A stretch of DNA of 64,000 bases from Phycisphaerales bacterium AB-hyl4 (GTDB lineage Bacteria; Planctomycetota; Phycisphaerae; Phycisphaerales; Phycisphaeraceae), in NCBI GenBank assembly GCA_041821185.1, contig JBGUBD010000007.1, forward strand, positions 62,001 to 126,000, written 5' to 3'. A program made the translations under genes and the position numbers. The notes under the pieces were generated by a model that worked only from the letters and a program-made list of their open reading frames with translations, was not told the origin of the DNA and did not search any database. Position 1 is the first letter of the stretch; every line of letters begins with the position of its first letter. This document shows, in pieces, positions 1 to 8,988 of this stretch.

Positions 1-1
1 C

Positions 2-1009
2 ATTGGCTGCCCCGTCGGCCTGACCCGCGTGCTCTTTGCCAATCTCGCGCTGCTTCAGCAGCAGCGTCGCGAGCATCTGCACGAAGTCATCATCGCCTTT
101 GATGTCATTCGCTCCCGCGCTGATCATCGCCTGCTCGACGCGCTTCGCAAGCGGTTCGACAACCTCCCGCTGCGGTTTCTCTTTTACGACCGCCGCCAGG
201 CCCGCGTGCTCGACGCCATCGGCTGGGCGTGGTGCTACTGCTGGCTGAACTGGGCGCTCCCCCTCGCCCACACCCGCACGCGGTACGCCATCATCCACGA
301 TCTCGACGCGCTGCTGCTCGATCGCAGCATGCTCGAACAACGCTACCACGCCATCCGCGAGCGCGGCGACCACTACGTCGGCGTCAACTACTACCACGGC
401 AATGGCATCGTCGAAGACGACCGCCTCGCCGTCACCTTTGAAATGGCCTGCGACGTCCGCGAGCTTCGGCTGAACCATCACCCGATCGACCTGTTCAACC
501 GCATCACCCGACATCAGGGCCGACGCATCGAGTTCGACACGTTCCTTTACCCACAGCGAAACGCTCGCCGATCGCTTCTCCCGCTCATGCCCGGCTCGAT
601 GGTGCACCCTACGCAGCTCGTCTGCCAGTACGTCGAACTCCACCGCCGCGCCCGCTACGTCCCGCCTGCCCGCAACAACCTGCCCATGCTCGCCTACATG
701 TACTACCTCGCCGGCGACGAGCTCGGCCTCGAACGTCAGCGCCAGGCATGGGCCGACGCCCAAGGCCCCATCGTCGACCTGCTCGGCCGACCCGCCGACT
801 GCCGCCACCTTGCCCCCGCGCACACCGCCTGGCTCACAGCGCAGATCGAACGCGTCGAGCACGCCCTCGCCGACCGTGTCCGCGACCCCGTTCGCCGTTA
901 CCTCGACGCATTGAACCGCTTCGCCGACCGTCAGGCCCATGCCCAATCACAACAGGGCAACCAGCCCGACGCGCCCGTCTACGAGTTGGAGCAACGCCAT
1001 GCGAGCTGA
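2..1009 (+). CDS. Glycosyltransferase-like protein of the exopolysaccharide operon (5' end outside window)
   Basis: The reading frame is open from base 2, so the gene starts upstream; an internal GTG lies at 29. About 335 residues are visible. A DLDALLLD segment preceded by RYAIIHDLD looks like the DxD metal/nucleotide-sugar site of a GT-A glycosyltransferase, and the upstream part (EVIIAFDVIRS) resembles the first beta-alpha unit of that fold. No membrane segment is seen in the visible part. Its stop overlaps the next gene's start (ATG at 999), implying translational coupling with the CpsF-type transferase. Role: probably transfers a sugar during exopolysaccharide assembly in the cytoplasm. 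The exact family is not recognised, so donor and linkage are unknown. Confidence 0.75.
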   Translation: MGCPVGLTRVLFANLALLQQQRREHLHEVIIAFDVIRSRADHRLLDALRKRFDNLPLRFLFYDRRQARVLDAIGWAWCYCWLNWALPLAHTRTRYAIIHDLDALLLDRSMLEQRYHAIRERGDHYVGVNYYHGNGIVEDDRLAVTFEMACDVRELRLNHHPIDLFNRITRHQGRRIEFDTFLYPQRNARRSLLPLMPGSMVHPTQLVCQYVELHRRARYVPPARNNLPMLAYMYYLAGDELGLERQRQAWADAQGPIVDLLGRPADCRHLAPAHTAWLTAQIERVEHALADRVRDPVRRYLDALNRFADRQAHAQSQQGNQPDAPVYELEQRHAS

Positions 1010-1892
1010 CCCCGCCCTCAAAGCTCAAGCGCGTGCGTTGTCTTTCGAGATCGCATCGCCGCTCGACCCGCCGCGCGAAGTGCAGTTGCACGGCTTCCGT
1101 CTGCACGCCCTCACCGAGTCGCAGTGCATCCGCCACATCCTCGCCGCGCTCGCGGTCAACCGCGGCGGCTGGGTCATCACGCCCAACCTCGACCACCTTC
1201 GCCGCGCTCGACGTGACCCTGTCTATCGCGCCATGCTCGCCGAGGCTGACATCGTTGTCGCCGACGGTATGCCGCTGGTCTGGGCCTCACGCTTGCAGGG
1301 CACGCCGCTGCCCGAGCGTGTCGCGGGTTCATCGCTGATTCAGACGCTCAGCGAAGCTGCTGCGCTGCGCGACCATCGGCTGTTCCTCCTCGGCGGCGCG
1401 CCCGGCGCTGCAGCGCGGGCCGCCACCGTGCTCGCCGAACGTTTTCCCGGATCGCCGGTCGTCCGGTATGACGAAGCCCCCTACGGTTTCGACCGTGACC
1501 CCGCTGCGATTGACCAGCTCGCCGCGCGGTTGCGCGAGTCCCAGCCGGCGATCGTGTTCGTCGCGCTCGGCTCGCCGAAGCAGGAGCAGATCATCCGACA
1601 GCTCCGGCCCGTGCTGCCCAATGCGTGGTGGCTGGGTGTGGGTATCAGCTTCAGCTTTGTCGCCGGCCAGGTCCGACGCGCCCCGCGATGGATGCAGCAG
1701 GCCGGCCTCGAATGGATGCACCGCCTCGCGCAGGAACCGACACGCCTCGGCCGACGGTACCTGCTCGACGGCCCGCCGTTTGCCATGTCGCTGCTCTGCC
1801 GCGCTGGTCTGTCTCGATGCAAGCCCAAGCGTGGTCAGCCCGTGGCGATCCACTCGCAAACCTTGATCGACGGAGGGAACCGGGCCACGTGA
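999..1892 (+). CDS. WecG/TagA/CpsF family glycosyltransferase
   Basis: A 297-residue protein if the ATG at 999 is used; this start overlaps the previous stop and gives the expected family length with a short N-terminal extension. Diagnostic family blocks are TPNLDHLRRARRDP, ADGMPLVW, the glycine-rich GAPG segment, ALGSPKQE, and the C-terminal GVGISFSFVAGQVRRAPRWM followed by WMHRLAQEPTRLGRRYL. Family members transfer UDP-ManNAc, UDP-ManNAcA or a related sugar to a lipid-linked first sugar on the inner face of the membrane. In this operon it would act after the polyprenyl-phosphate sugar transferase at 5475. The next gene starts inside this gene's stop codon. Confidence 0.93.
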   Translation: MRADPALKAQARALSFEIASPLDPPREVQLHGFRLHALTESQCIRHILAALAVNRGGWVITPNLDHLRRARRDPVYRAMLAEADIVVADGMPLVWASRLQGTPLPERVAGSSLIQTLSEAAALRDHRLFLLGGAPGAAARAATVLAERFPGSPVVRYDEAPYGFDRDPAAIDQLAARLRESQPAIVFVALGSPKQEQIIRQLRPVLPNAWWLGVGISFSFVAGQVRRAPRWMQQAGLEWMHRLAQEPTRLGRRYLLDGPPFAMSLLCRAGLSRCKPKRGQPVAIHSQTLIDGGNRAT

Positions 1893-2941
1893 TTCGACCC
1901 CTGACAACCGACACAAACGACGTCACCCACGCCCCCCACGCGTCAACCGACGCGCCCATGGGTCGGCTATCCGCGCAAACGCTGTTCGACCCACAAACAC
2001 GCGACCTGCTCACGCACCGCCTGCGCGCCGTCATCCTCCTCGCCGGCACGCTTCGCCCCGACGCTATCCAGCAAGCCGTCAGCCGAAGCCTGCTCGAAAT
2101 GCCCGTCGACGCGCATCGAACCGTCCAGACCTGCTGGCACGAACACCTGGCCCGACTCACCGACCACCTGCACCTTCACCACCTGCCCGTACGTATCCTC
2201 ATCGACCGCCAGACCCGCCCCCCCCAACACTGGCCGCGGCACAACCCCTCCGTCGCCGTCTCCATCGAACGCGACCCCTTCGAGCTTCGCGGCACAGGCG
2301 GCCTGCTTCGCGACGTTACGCTCGACTACGACGATGACGACTTCGTCCTCGTCGCCGACGCCGCTCAACTGCTCTTCGCCCCCTTGTGGTCTGTCCTTCA
2401 CCGCCTCGGCCGAACGCCCGGCGACGTCCGCCTGCTCGCACGCGGCGACGGCTCGCCCGCCGGGTTCATGCTCCTGCGCTGCGGCCCACTGCGACATTTA
2501 CCCCCCGTCGGCTTTGTCGACTTCAAAGAGCAGGGCCTCCCGCGACTCGCCGCCTCATTCGCCGTGCACGTCGCGCGATGGCGCGCCAGGCCCGTTGGCT
2601 GCAGCCTCGCCACGCCCGGCCTGCCACTGCGACACGCGCCCGGCTACCTTCACGCCCTCCGCTGCTGGGCGATGCAACTCAGACGCGCCGCCGGCCAGCA
2701 CGCCGACCTCCCCGACTGGCGCCCGGCCTTCTCATTGATCGAACCCGGCGCTGCCGTCCACCCACACGCGCTGCTGCACGACTCCGTCGTGCTCGTCGGC
2801 GGACGCGTCGAAGCAGACGCCGTCCTCGTCCGCTGCGTTGTCGGGCCAGGCGGCTACATCCGCGCCGCAGGAATGCGAACAGATACATGGATCGCCGCAC
2901 CCCGCCGACTGCGGCGCAGCGCATCGACACCACACGCCTGA
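1889..2941 (+). CDS. Degenerate nucleotidyltransferase-like protein with beta-helix tail
   Basis: A GTG start at 1889 is chosen because it overlaps the previous stop (GTGA) and has a GGAGGG ribosome site 11 bases upstream; the open frame continues further upstream but inside the CpsF gene. About 350 residues. The segment RAVILLAGTLRPDAIQQ near residue 45 resembles the start of an NTP-transferase domain, but the usual GxGTRL signature is lost. The last ~60 residues (DSVVLVGGRVEADAVLVRC then VVGPGGYI) look like coils of a left-handed beta-helix, as found at the end of sugar-1-phosphate nucleotidyltransferases. I infer a catalytically altered or regulatory NTP-transferase homologue tied to exopolysaccharide synthesis. 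It could also be an unrelated protein; confidence in the gene is higher than in the fold. Confidence 0.7.
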   Translation: MIRPLTTDTNDVTHAPHASTDAPMGRLSAQTLFDPQTRDLLTHRLRAVILLAGTLRPDAIQQAVSRSLLEMPVDAHRTVQTCWHEHLARLTDHLHLHHLPVRILIDRQTRPPQHWPRHNPSVAVSIERDPFELRGTGGLLRDVTLDYDDDDFVLVADAAQLLFAPLWSVLHRLGRTPGDVRLLARGDGSPAGFMLLRCGPLRHLPPVGFVDFKEQGLPRLAASFAVHVARWRARPVGCSLATPGLPLRHAPGYLHALRCWAMQLRRAAGQHADLPDWRPAFSLIEPGAAVHPHALLHDSVVLVGGRVEADAVLVRCVVGPGGYIRAAGMRTDTWIAAPRRLRRSASTPHA

Positions 2942-2969
2942 TGCGCCAACCGACTCGGGAGAAGCAGAT

Positions 2970-5471
2970 ATGCCAGACCCAGGCTCAACATCCGACAGAC
3001 TCCAGCTCGACGGCCACCACACCGCCAGCGACGACCACACGCCCCGACCGCGCCCGCTGCTTCGCCTGCTGCGCGGCCGTATGCACTGGGCCATCATCCT
3101 CGCCCTCCTGCTCGGCATCGCCGGCGCGGTAGGGGGGTATCAATGGATCGATCCGATCTACCGCAGTACCGGCTCGATCCGCGTCGCCCCCAGCGTTCGC
3201 CCCGTCATGGAGCACACCGGCTCGACGCGCGACATTCCGCACTACGACGCGTACCTCGACGCACAGGCCGCACTGCTGCGAAGCCGACAGGTCGTCGAAC
3301 GCGCCGTCCAGCACGAAGCCTGGCAACGCCTCGGCCGCGGCGGCTCCGACCCGTGGGTCCAGTACTTCCGCAACCAGCTCAACGTCGGTCGATCGCGCGG
3401 CAGTCAGGTCATGAGCATCAGCTTCTACGACGGCGAGCCCATCGCCGCCGCCGCCGCCGTCGAAGCCGCGATCCAGGCCTACCACAACTTCTACCAGCAG
3501 CAGGAAGCCCGAGCCGACGAACAGATCCTTCACCAACTCTACCTTCGCCGCGATCGCCTGAACAGCGACCTCGCCCGGCTGCGCAACCGACGCACGGAAA
3601 TCGCCGGCCAATACGGCGTCGAAGGCCTCTCCCGCCGATACCAGCTCCAACTCGAACAGCTCAGCGAAGTCCAGGAAATGCTCCGACGCACACGCGTCCA
3701 ACTCCAGAGCCTCCGCGAAGCCGGCGATGACCCGCAAGACCGCGAGCCGCCTTCCATCGACGAAATCGCCATGGTCGACGAACGCATGCGCAACATGCTC
3801 GAAGAACGCGAACAACTGCAATTGATCATCGACCGACACCAACGCCTCGGCCTCGGCGAACGACATCGCGAAGTCGCCCGCACCACCGCCGAACGCGACG
3901 CACTTAACCAGCGCATCGAAGCCTACGCCATGCAGTTCACCTCCGGCGACATCGCGCTGCCTCAGATGCCCACCACCCTTGATCCCACTATGCCCATGCT
4001 CGACACCATGCTCAGCGAAGATGAACTCGTCACGCGCGAACGCGACCTCGACCGCCTTCGCGAGCAGATGCGAGAAGAAGCCCTCGTCCTCGGCGAACAA
4101 CAGCAGGCCATCGACGACATCTACGAAACCCTCGACCAACGCCGCGCCGAGCTCGCCGAAACCGAACGCTACATCGACCGCATTACCCTCCAGGCCCCCC
4201 TGGCCGAGCGCATCGAAGTCATCGGGTGGGGCGAAATCCCAGGCATACCTTACAACCAGGGGCAACGACTCCAGCTTGCAGCACTCGCAGGCGGCGGCGG
4301 CGCGATGTTCGGCGTCGGCCTCGTCATGCTCCTCGGCCGACTCGATCGCCGCGTGCAACACGTCGACGACGCGCAAGGCAGTCTGCCCACCGCTCGACTG
4401 CTCGGCATCCTCCCCACGCTTCCCGCCGACCTCGCCGCCCCCGAGCAGGTCGCCATCGCCGCCCACTGCGTCCATCACATTCGCACACTCCTCCAGGTCG
4501 GCCACAAGTCTCGCCACTCGCCTGTCCTCATGCGTGATCAGCGCGGCCAGCTTCAAACCATTCAAATGGACTACAACCAGGACGCCGGCAAGGTCTACGC
4601 CGTCTCCTCGCCAGAAGCCGGCGCAGGCAAAACCAGCCTCACCATCGCGCTCGGCCTCAGCTTCGCCACCAGCGAAGCACGCACGCTCATCATCGACTGC
4701 GATGTCGTCGGCGCAGGCCTCTCGCGCAGGCTCAACGCCAACGTCTACCGCAGCCTTGCCGACGTGCTCCTTCGCGAAAAACTCGTTGACAACACCGCTA
4801 TTGAAGGCACGCGACCCCTCGCCCAGATGCTCGGCCGACCACTCGGCGACATGCTTGTCGAACTCGGCCACCTCAGCCCTGAAAACCTCGACTACGCCCG
4901 ATCGCTTCGACGCGAGATGAAGCTCGGCCTGCCCGATGTCTGCGAAGGCGAACCCCTCACCAACTGCACCGCCGACACCGGCGTTCGCCGCCTCTCCGTC
5001 CTGCCCGTCGGCTCGGCAAGACCGCACCAGGCCGGCTTCCTCTCGCCCGCCGCGCTCAAACGCGTCTTCGACCAGGCTCGCAAACGCTTCGACGTCGTCC
5101 TCGTCGACACCGGCCCCATCCCCGGCAGCATCGAAGCCGCCATGACCGCCGCCGAAGCCGATCAGGTCGTCCTCGTCGTCTCCCGTGGCGTCGAACGCAA
5201 TACGCTCGTGCAGTCTCTCGAACACATTCAGTCCATCGGCACACCACTCGCCGGCGTCGTCTTCAACCACGCCCTTCAGCGTGACGTGTTCCGCTCCTAC
5301 TCGCGCTCGCGCAGCAGCCAAAGCGCCGCCGTCGAATCTCAATTGCCATTCAACCCACACCCCAGCAGCCACGCCGCCGCCTCACGCTTCGGCCCCGTCG
5401 GCTCCGCCGTCGCCTCCTACGCACCAGGCCCACGCGCCGAAGAACGCAACCAACCCCGCAACGGGCTTTGA
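2970..5471 (+). CDS. Wzz/GumC chain-length regulator fused to BY-kinase-type ATPase
   Basis: About 833 residues from the ATG at 2970, which has GGGAGAAG just upstream; an earlier in-frame ATG at 2838 lies inside the previous gene. A transmembrane helix at ~37-60 (HWAIILALLLGIAGAVGGY) opens a Wzz domain, followed by a long charged coiled coil (~165-420) and a second helix at ~434-456. The C-terminal half is a bacterial tyrosine-kinase-type domain: Walker A SPEAGAGKTS at 547-556, Walker A' LIIDCD near 575, Walker B DVVLVDTGP near 710. The C-terminal tail has only isolated tyrosines (two SY pairs), not the usual Tyr cluster, so autophosphorylation is uncertain. Between Walker A' and B is an extra segment at ~623-650 (RPLGDMLVELGHLSPENL) matching the MshEN pattern, reported separately. 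Function: controls polymer length and export at the inner membrane. Confidence 0.9.
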   Translation: MPDPGSTSDRLQLDGHHTASDDHTPRPRPLLRLLRGRMHWAIILALLLGIAGAVGGYQWIDPIYRSTGSIRVAPSVRPVMEHTGSTRDIPHYDAYLDAQAALLRSRQVVERAVQHEAWQRLGRGGSDPWVQYFRNQLNVGRSRGSQVMSISFYDGEPIAAAAAVEAAIQAYHNFYQQQEARADEQILHQLYLRRDRLNSDLARLRNRRTEIAGQYGVEGLSRRYQLQLEQLSEVQEMLRRTRVQLQSLREAGDDPQDREPPSIDEIAMVDERMRNMLEEREQLQLIIDRHQRLGLGERHREVARTTAERDALNQRIEAYAMQFTSGDIALPQMPTTLDPTMPMLDTMLSEDELVTRERDLDRLREQMREEALVLGEQQQAIDDIYETLDQRRAELAETERYIDRITLQAPLAERIEVIGWGEIPGIPYNQGQRLQLAALAGGGGAMFGVGLVMLLGRLDRRVQHVDDAQGSLPTARLLGILPTLPADLAAPEQVAIAAHCVHHIRTLLQVGHKSRHSPVLMRDQRGQLQTIQMDYNQDAGKVYAVSSPEAGAGKTSLTIALGLSFATSEARTLIIDCDVVGAGLSRRLNANVYRSLADVLLREKLVDNTAIEGTRPLAQMLGRPLGDMLVELGHLSPENLDYARSLRREMKLGLPDVCEGEPLTNCTADTGVRRLSVLPVGSARPHQAGFLSPAALKRVFDQARKRFDVVLVDTGPIPGSIEAAMTAAEADQVVLVVSRGVERNTLVQSLEHIQSIGTPLAGVVFNHALQRDVFRSYSRSRSSQSAAVESQLPFNPHPSSHAAASRFGPVGSAVASYAPGPRAEERNQPRNGL

Positions 5472-5474
5472 CCC

Positions 5475-6923
5475 ATGCCCCCCCAACCCCCCGACGTCTT
5501 CCACACCCTTCCCAATGACGAACCCGACGCCCTCGGCCAGCCTGTGATATGGGGCCTCGACGCCGTTGAACTTCACCAACGCTTCTGGGCCGCGCGCAGC
5601 GTCCAGGTCGTCCATCGCGGCACGCCCGCGCCCCTTACTCGACGCGCCGAACTCTACCTGCTCGTCGATTCGCCCCACCTCGTTCTCTTCCGACTCCAAC
5701 GCGCCATTAACACCCTACTCTGGCGACGCGACGACCTCCTGCTCATCCGACTCCACAGCCAACGACGCCAGACCTACTGCGAACGCCTCGACACCAACGA
5801 GCAAGGTCAGTTCCTCCACTTCCAACGCATCTACTGCCAGCAACACACCCGCGTCGCTCGACTCGCCATCACTGCCCACCGCACGCTTGCCAAGCGTTGG
5901 CAACACGCCGACTCGCCCATGCTCGGCTGGCGCGATCTACGCCTCGCAGTCCCCCATCATCAACGCACCACCATCTCCCTCCCCGGCCAACTCAAAACCG
6001 CGCACGACCCACACGAACAACAACAATTCATCTTCTCGCTCGCCCAGCAATGGCGCAGACCCGATCGCACCATTCCACGCGCAAAGCAACACACCGACGG
6101 CGTCTGGACCGACATCGACACGCCCCTTCACGATCACGTTCGCTGCGTCGGCCCCGTCTGGATCGGTGCAGGCCAACCCATGCAACCAACCACCAGCATC
6201 GTCGGCCCGGCCGCGCTCTGGGACGTCACCAACGTCGACGCCGACACACCCACCCGTTGGCGTTGGCCCACGCAGCCCGGCCCCGTCTTCCGCCCACTCA
6301 ACAGCACCCCGCGCCCGCCCGCCCTGGGCAAGCGCATCACCAAGCGTGCGTTCGACATCGCGTTCGCGCTTGCGGCGTTGTTGATGGTCTTGCCTTTGTT
6401 CCCCTTGATCATGCTGGCGATCTGGCTTGAAGACGGCCGACCGTTTTTCTTTGCCCACATGCGTGAGACGCTCGGCGGCCGGGAGTTTCCCTGCCTCAAG
6501 TTCCGCTCCATGCGAAACGATGCCGAGCAGATCAAAGCCCAGCTTGCAGCGGTCAACCAGGTCGACGGCCCGCAGTTTTTCATGGAAAACGATCCGCGCG
6601 TCACGAAGGTCGGCCGATTCCTGCGCAAGACCCACCTCGACGAATTGCCACAGCTGCTGAACGTGCTCGTCGGGCAGATGTCGGTCGTGGGCCCGCGCCC
6701 CAGCCCGCACGCGGAAAACCAGTATTGCCCGGCCTGGCGTGAAGCGCGATTGAGCATCCGCCCCGGCATCACCGGCTTGTGGCAGGTCATGCGGACCCGC
6801 CGCGAGGGTGAAGACTTCCAGGAGTGGATTCGTTACGACCTGGAGTATGTTGATCGCATGAGCTGGTCGCTCGACATCTGGATCATCCACCGCACGATCC
6901 GCCACCTCCTGGGTTTCAAATAA
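5475..6923 (+). CDS. Polyprenyl-phosphate sugar transferase with unusual N-terminal domain
   Basis: 482 residues, starting 3 bases after the previous stop. Residues ~284-482 are a complete bacterial sugar transferase domain: KRAFDIAFALAALLMVLP membrane hairpin, the LKFRSMRNDAE block, RKTHLDELPQLLNVL, MSVVGPRP, and RPGITGLWQV. This enzyme class moves a sugar-1-phosphate onto undecaprenyl phosphate at the inner membrane, starting the repeat unit. Normally such proteins have either no N-terminal part or a membrane/NAD-binding domain; here the first ~280 residues are soluble and include VRCVGPVWIGAGQ and SIVGPAALWDV, which look like beta-helix coils and echo the tail of the protein at 1889. Last gene of the operon, followed by a hairpin terminator. 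Confidence 0.92.
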   Translation: MPPQPPDVFHTLPNDEPDALGQPVIWGLDAVELHQRFWAARSVQVVHRGTPAPLTRRAELYLLVDSPHLVLFRLQRAINTLLWRRDDLLLIRLHSQRRQTYCERLDTNEQGQFLHFQRIYCQQHTRVARLAITAHRTLAKRWQHADSPMLGWRDLRLAVPHHQRTTISLPGQLKTAHDPHEQQQFIFSLAQQWRRPDRTIPRAKQHTDGVWTDIDTPLHDHVRCVGPVWIGAGQPMQPTTSIVGPAALWDVTNVDADTPTRWRWPTQPGPVFRPLNSTPRPPALGKRITKRAFDIAFALAALLMVLPLFPLIMLAIWLEDGRPFFFAHMRETLGGREFPCLKFRSMRNDAEQIKAQLAAVNQVDGPQFFMENDPRVTKVGRFLRKTHLDELPQLLNVLVGQMSVVGPRPSPHAENQYCPAWREARLSIRPGITGLWQVMRTRREGEDFQEWIRYDLEYVDRMSWSLDIWIIHRTIRHLLGFK

Positions 6924-6933
6924 CCCCTACAAA

Positions 6934-6957
6934 GCCCAGGGACGGCTGTCCCTGGGC
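6934..6957 (+). terminator. Hairpin after exopolysaccharide operon
   Basis: Perfect 9-bp inverted repeat GCCCAGGGA / TCCCTGGGC with a 6-base loop, 10 bases after the sugar transferase stop. It lacks a clean T-tract, so termination may be weak or factor-assisted. Confidence 0.6.
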
Positions 6958-6993
6958 TCTCGCTGCTTCTCCATTCACAAACCCCACACGCGC

Positions 6994-7031
6994 AAAAAAA
7001 GAGAAGGCGACCTCATCTGAGGTCGCCTTCT
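6994..7031 (-). terminator. Intrinsic terminator of the H1-like gene
   Basis: Perfect 14-bp inverted repeat at 7002-7015 and 7018-7031. Read on the minus strand it is followed by seven T (A7 at 6994-7000), a standard Rho-independent terminator, placed about 130 bases after the stop of the lysine-rich gene. Confidence 0.85.
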
Positions 7032-7159
7032 GCAGTTTGAGCTCCGAGGCGCTATTGGCTTGGGTTCTTGCCCGGTTCCCGCCTGTTTCGGAGCGGCGGT
7101 GTCGGGCATTGGGTTGACCGTATGGGTTCACACGGTCGGGAAGGATCAAATCGGAAGCG

Positions 7160-7345
7160 TCACTTTTTCTTCTTGGCGGCCTTCTTCTTGGTCGCCTTTT
7201 TCTTAGTGGCCTTCTTCTTTGTAGCCTTCTTCTTAGTGGCCTTCTTCTTGGTGGCTTTCTTCTTAGTAGCCTTCTTCTTGGTGGCCTTCTTCTTCGTCGC
7301 CTTCTTCTTAGTAGCCTTCTTCTTGGTGGCCTTCTTCTTAGCCAT
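7160..7345 (-). CDS. Histone H1-like lysine/alanine repeat protein
   Basis: 61 residues, MAKKKATKKKATKKKA and so on to AAKKKK: about eleven tandem KKATK pentads encoded by a 15-bp repeat with scattered silent variation (GTA/GTG/GTC third-base changes on the plus strand), so selection keeps the protein while the DNA drifts. Composition is almost only Lys, Ala and Thr, like the C-terminal tail of eukaryotic H1 and the Hc1/Hc2 proteins of Chlamydia. It should be an unstructured polycation that binds and compacts DNA or RNA. An AAAGGA ribosome site stands 8 bases before the ATG. The gene is monocistronic, with its own intrinsic terminator. It is not a remnant of a longer HU-type protein as far as the sequence shows. 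Confidence 0.8.
   Translation of the reverse strand: MAKKKATKKKATKKKATKKKATKKKATKKKATKKKATKKKATKKKATKKKATKKKAAKKKK
7160..7345. repeat. 15-bp tandem repeat (coding)
   Basis: About eleven copies of a 15-bp unit (plus-strand CTTCTTCTTGGTGGC with variants) that encode the KKATK pentads. Replication slippage here would change protein length in 5-residue steps. Confidence 0.85.
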
Positions 7346-7531
7346 GGGCTTATCCTTTCGGTTCAGCCCTCGGAGCTTGAATCAACTGTAACGGTAGTGG
7401 GAAAAGGAAGTCAACACAAAAACAGTGAACGCGCATCATTTATCGGCCGAGCAACGCGCGCAGCTTGAGCAATGTTCGCCAACGTTTTTAAAATCGCAAC
7501 ACGCAATCGCGCATCCGTTATCCTGAAACGC

Positions 7532-8974
7532 ATGAACGCCAACGACACCAAACGACTCGCAGCGCTCGATCACGCGCACGTCTGGCATCCGTTCACGCCT
7601 ATGAAACAGTGGCGCGAACAGACGCCGCTGATCATCGAACGCGCCGAGAACGAGTACCTCATCGACACTGAAGGCAAGCGATACATCGATGGCGTCTCAA
7701 GCCTCTGGTGCAACGTGCACGGCCACCGCGTGCCCGAAATCGACGACGCCGTGCGACAACAACTCGACAAGGTCGCGCACACCACACTACTCGGTCTCGC
7801 CTCGCCGCCAAGCATCGAACTCGCCGCCATGCTTGCCGATCGTGCGCCGGGCAAGCTCACGAAAACCTTCTACTCCGACGCCGGCGCGACCGCGCTTGAG
7901 GTCGCTTTCAAAGTCGCCGTGGGCTACTGGTATCACCGACAAAAGCCTGAAAAACACCGCTTCATCGGGCTTGCAGGGGCTTACCACGGCGACACCACCG
8001 GCGCCATGTCCATCGGCTACAGCGAACTGTTCCATCGGCCGTTCCTCTCCATGGTCTTCCCCACCACATGGTTCCCCAACCCCGACCCTTGCCGACCACC
8101 GCAAGCCGTCGGCAACCTCCCCCCGCGCCCAGACAACGTCTGGCCAAGCGAACATCAACCGCTCGCCGACGCGCTCACCGACTACTGCCTCGGCCAACTC
8201 GATCGCATGCTCCGCGAGCAGGCCCACGAGACCGCTGCCATCGTCATCGAGCCTGTCATGCAAGGCGCTGCCGGCATGGTCTGCCAGCCGCCCGGCTTTG
8301 TGAAAGGCGTCGCCGACCTCGCGCGGAAGTATGAAGTGCTGCTCATCGCCGACGAGGTTGCCACCGGCTTCGGGCGTACGGGAAAAATGTTCGCCGTCGA
8401 ACACGACCTCGATGAAAATTTTTACGGCCCCGACATCCTCTGTCTCGCAAAAGGCATTTCCGCCGGCTACCTCCCGCTCGCCGCCACCATGGTCACCGAC
8501 GAAATCGACGAAGCCTTCACCGGCGAGCTTGCCGACCGACGCACGCTCTACCACGGCCACACCTACACGGGCAATCCGCTCGCCTGCGCCGCTGCCGTCG
8601 CATCGCTCAAACGCTTCGACGACACGAACCTCATCGAACACATCAACCAGAGCGCCGAGATCATCGCGGACAGGCTTGCGCCCCTTCGCGATCCCGAAGC
8701 CTGCCCCCACGTGCTCGACATTCGGCAGCGCGGCATCATGGTCGGCATCGAGCTCTGCGAAGATCGCAACAGTGCCAGGCCCTTCGACTTCGCCGCCCGT
8801 CGAGGCTACGAGTTCTGCGCCGCGGTCCGCGAGAAGGGCGTCATCATCCGGCCGCTTGGCGACGTGGTCATCCTCATGCCCATCCCCGCCATGTCCCACG
8901 CCAGCCTCGAACACATGCTCGACACCGTGGTCGAAACCTTCCTCGCCTGGCGCCCCGCGCCCGCATCTATATAG
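7532..8974 (+). CDS. bioA: Adenosylmethionine-8-amino-7-oxononanoate aminotransferase
   Basis: PLP-dependent class III aminotransferase of biotin synthesis: converts KAPA to DAPA with S-adenosylmethionine as amino donor, in the cytosol. About 480 residues from the ATG at 7532; an in-frame ATG at 7472 would add 20 residues without homology. BioA features: HVWHPFTPM near the start, [23 protein letters not shown] with the PLP-ring aspartate, [16 protein letters not shown] containing the Schiff-base lysine, and [15 protein letters not shown]. Other bio genes are not adjacent. The macro-domain gene follows after 14 bases and may be cotranscribed. Confidence 0.93.
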   Translation: MNANDTKRLAALDHAHVWHPFTPMKQWREQTPLIIERAENEYLIDTEGKRYIDGVSSLWCNVHGHRVPEIDDAVRQQLDKVAHTTLLGLASPPSIELAAMLADRAPGKLTKTFYSDAGATALEVAFKVAVGYWYHRQKPEKHRFIGLAGAYHGDTTGAMSIGYSELFHRPFLSMVFPTTWFPNPDPCRPPQAVGNLPPRPDNVWPSEHQPLADALTDYCLGQLDRMLREQAHETAAIVIEPVMQGAAGMVCQPPGFVKGVADLARKYEVLLIADEVATGFGRTGKMFAVEHDLDENFYGPDILCLAKGISAGYLPLAATMVTDEIDEAFTGELADRRTLYHGHTYTGNPLACAAAVASLKRFDDTNLIEHINQSAEIIADRLAPLRDPEACPHVLDIRQRGIMVGIELCEDRNSARPFDFAARRGYEFCAAVREKGVIIRPLGDVVILMPIPAMSHASLEHMLDTVVETFLAWRPAPASI

Positions 8975-8988
8975 ACAGATCTAGTACC

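Noticed and set aside
2985..5372. 795-residue open frame on the minus strand
   Set aside because: Exactly antisense to the Wzz/BY-kinase gene, with composition (Gly/Val/Asp/Ala/Phe-rich) typical of a GC-rich shadow frame; the plus strand has full domain motifs.
7160..7345. Possible CRISPR-like or satellite array
   Set aside because: The 15-bp units have no spacers and encode an in-frame lysine-rich protein with a ribosome site and terminator.
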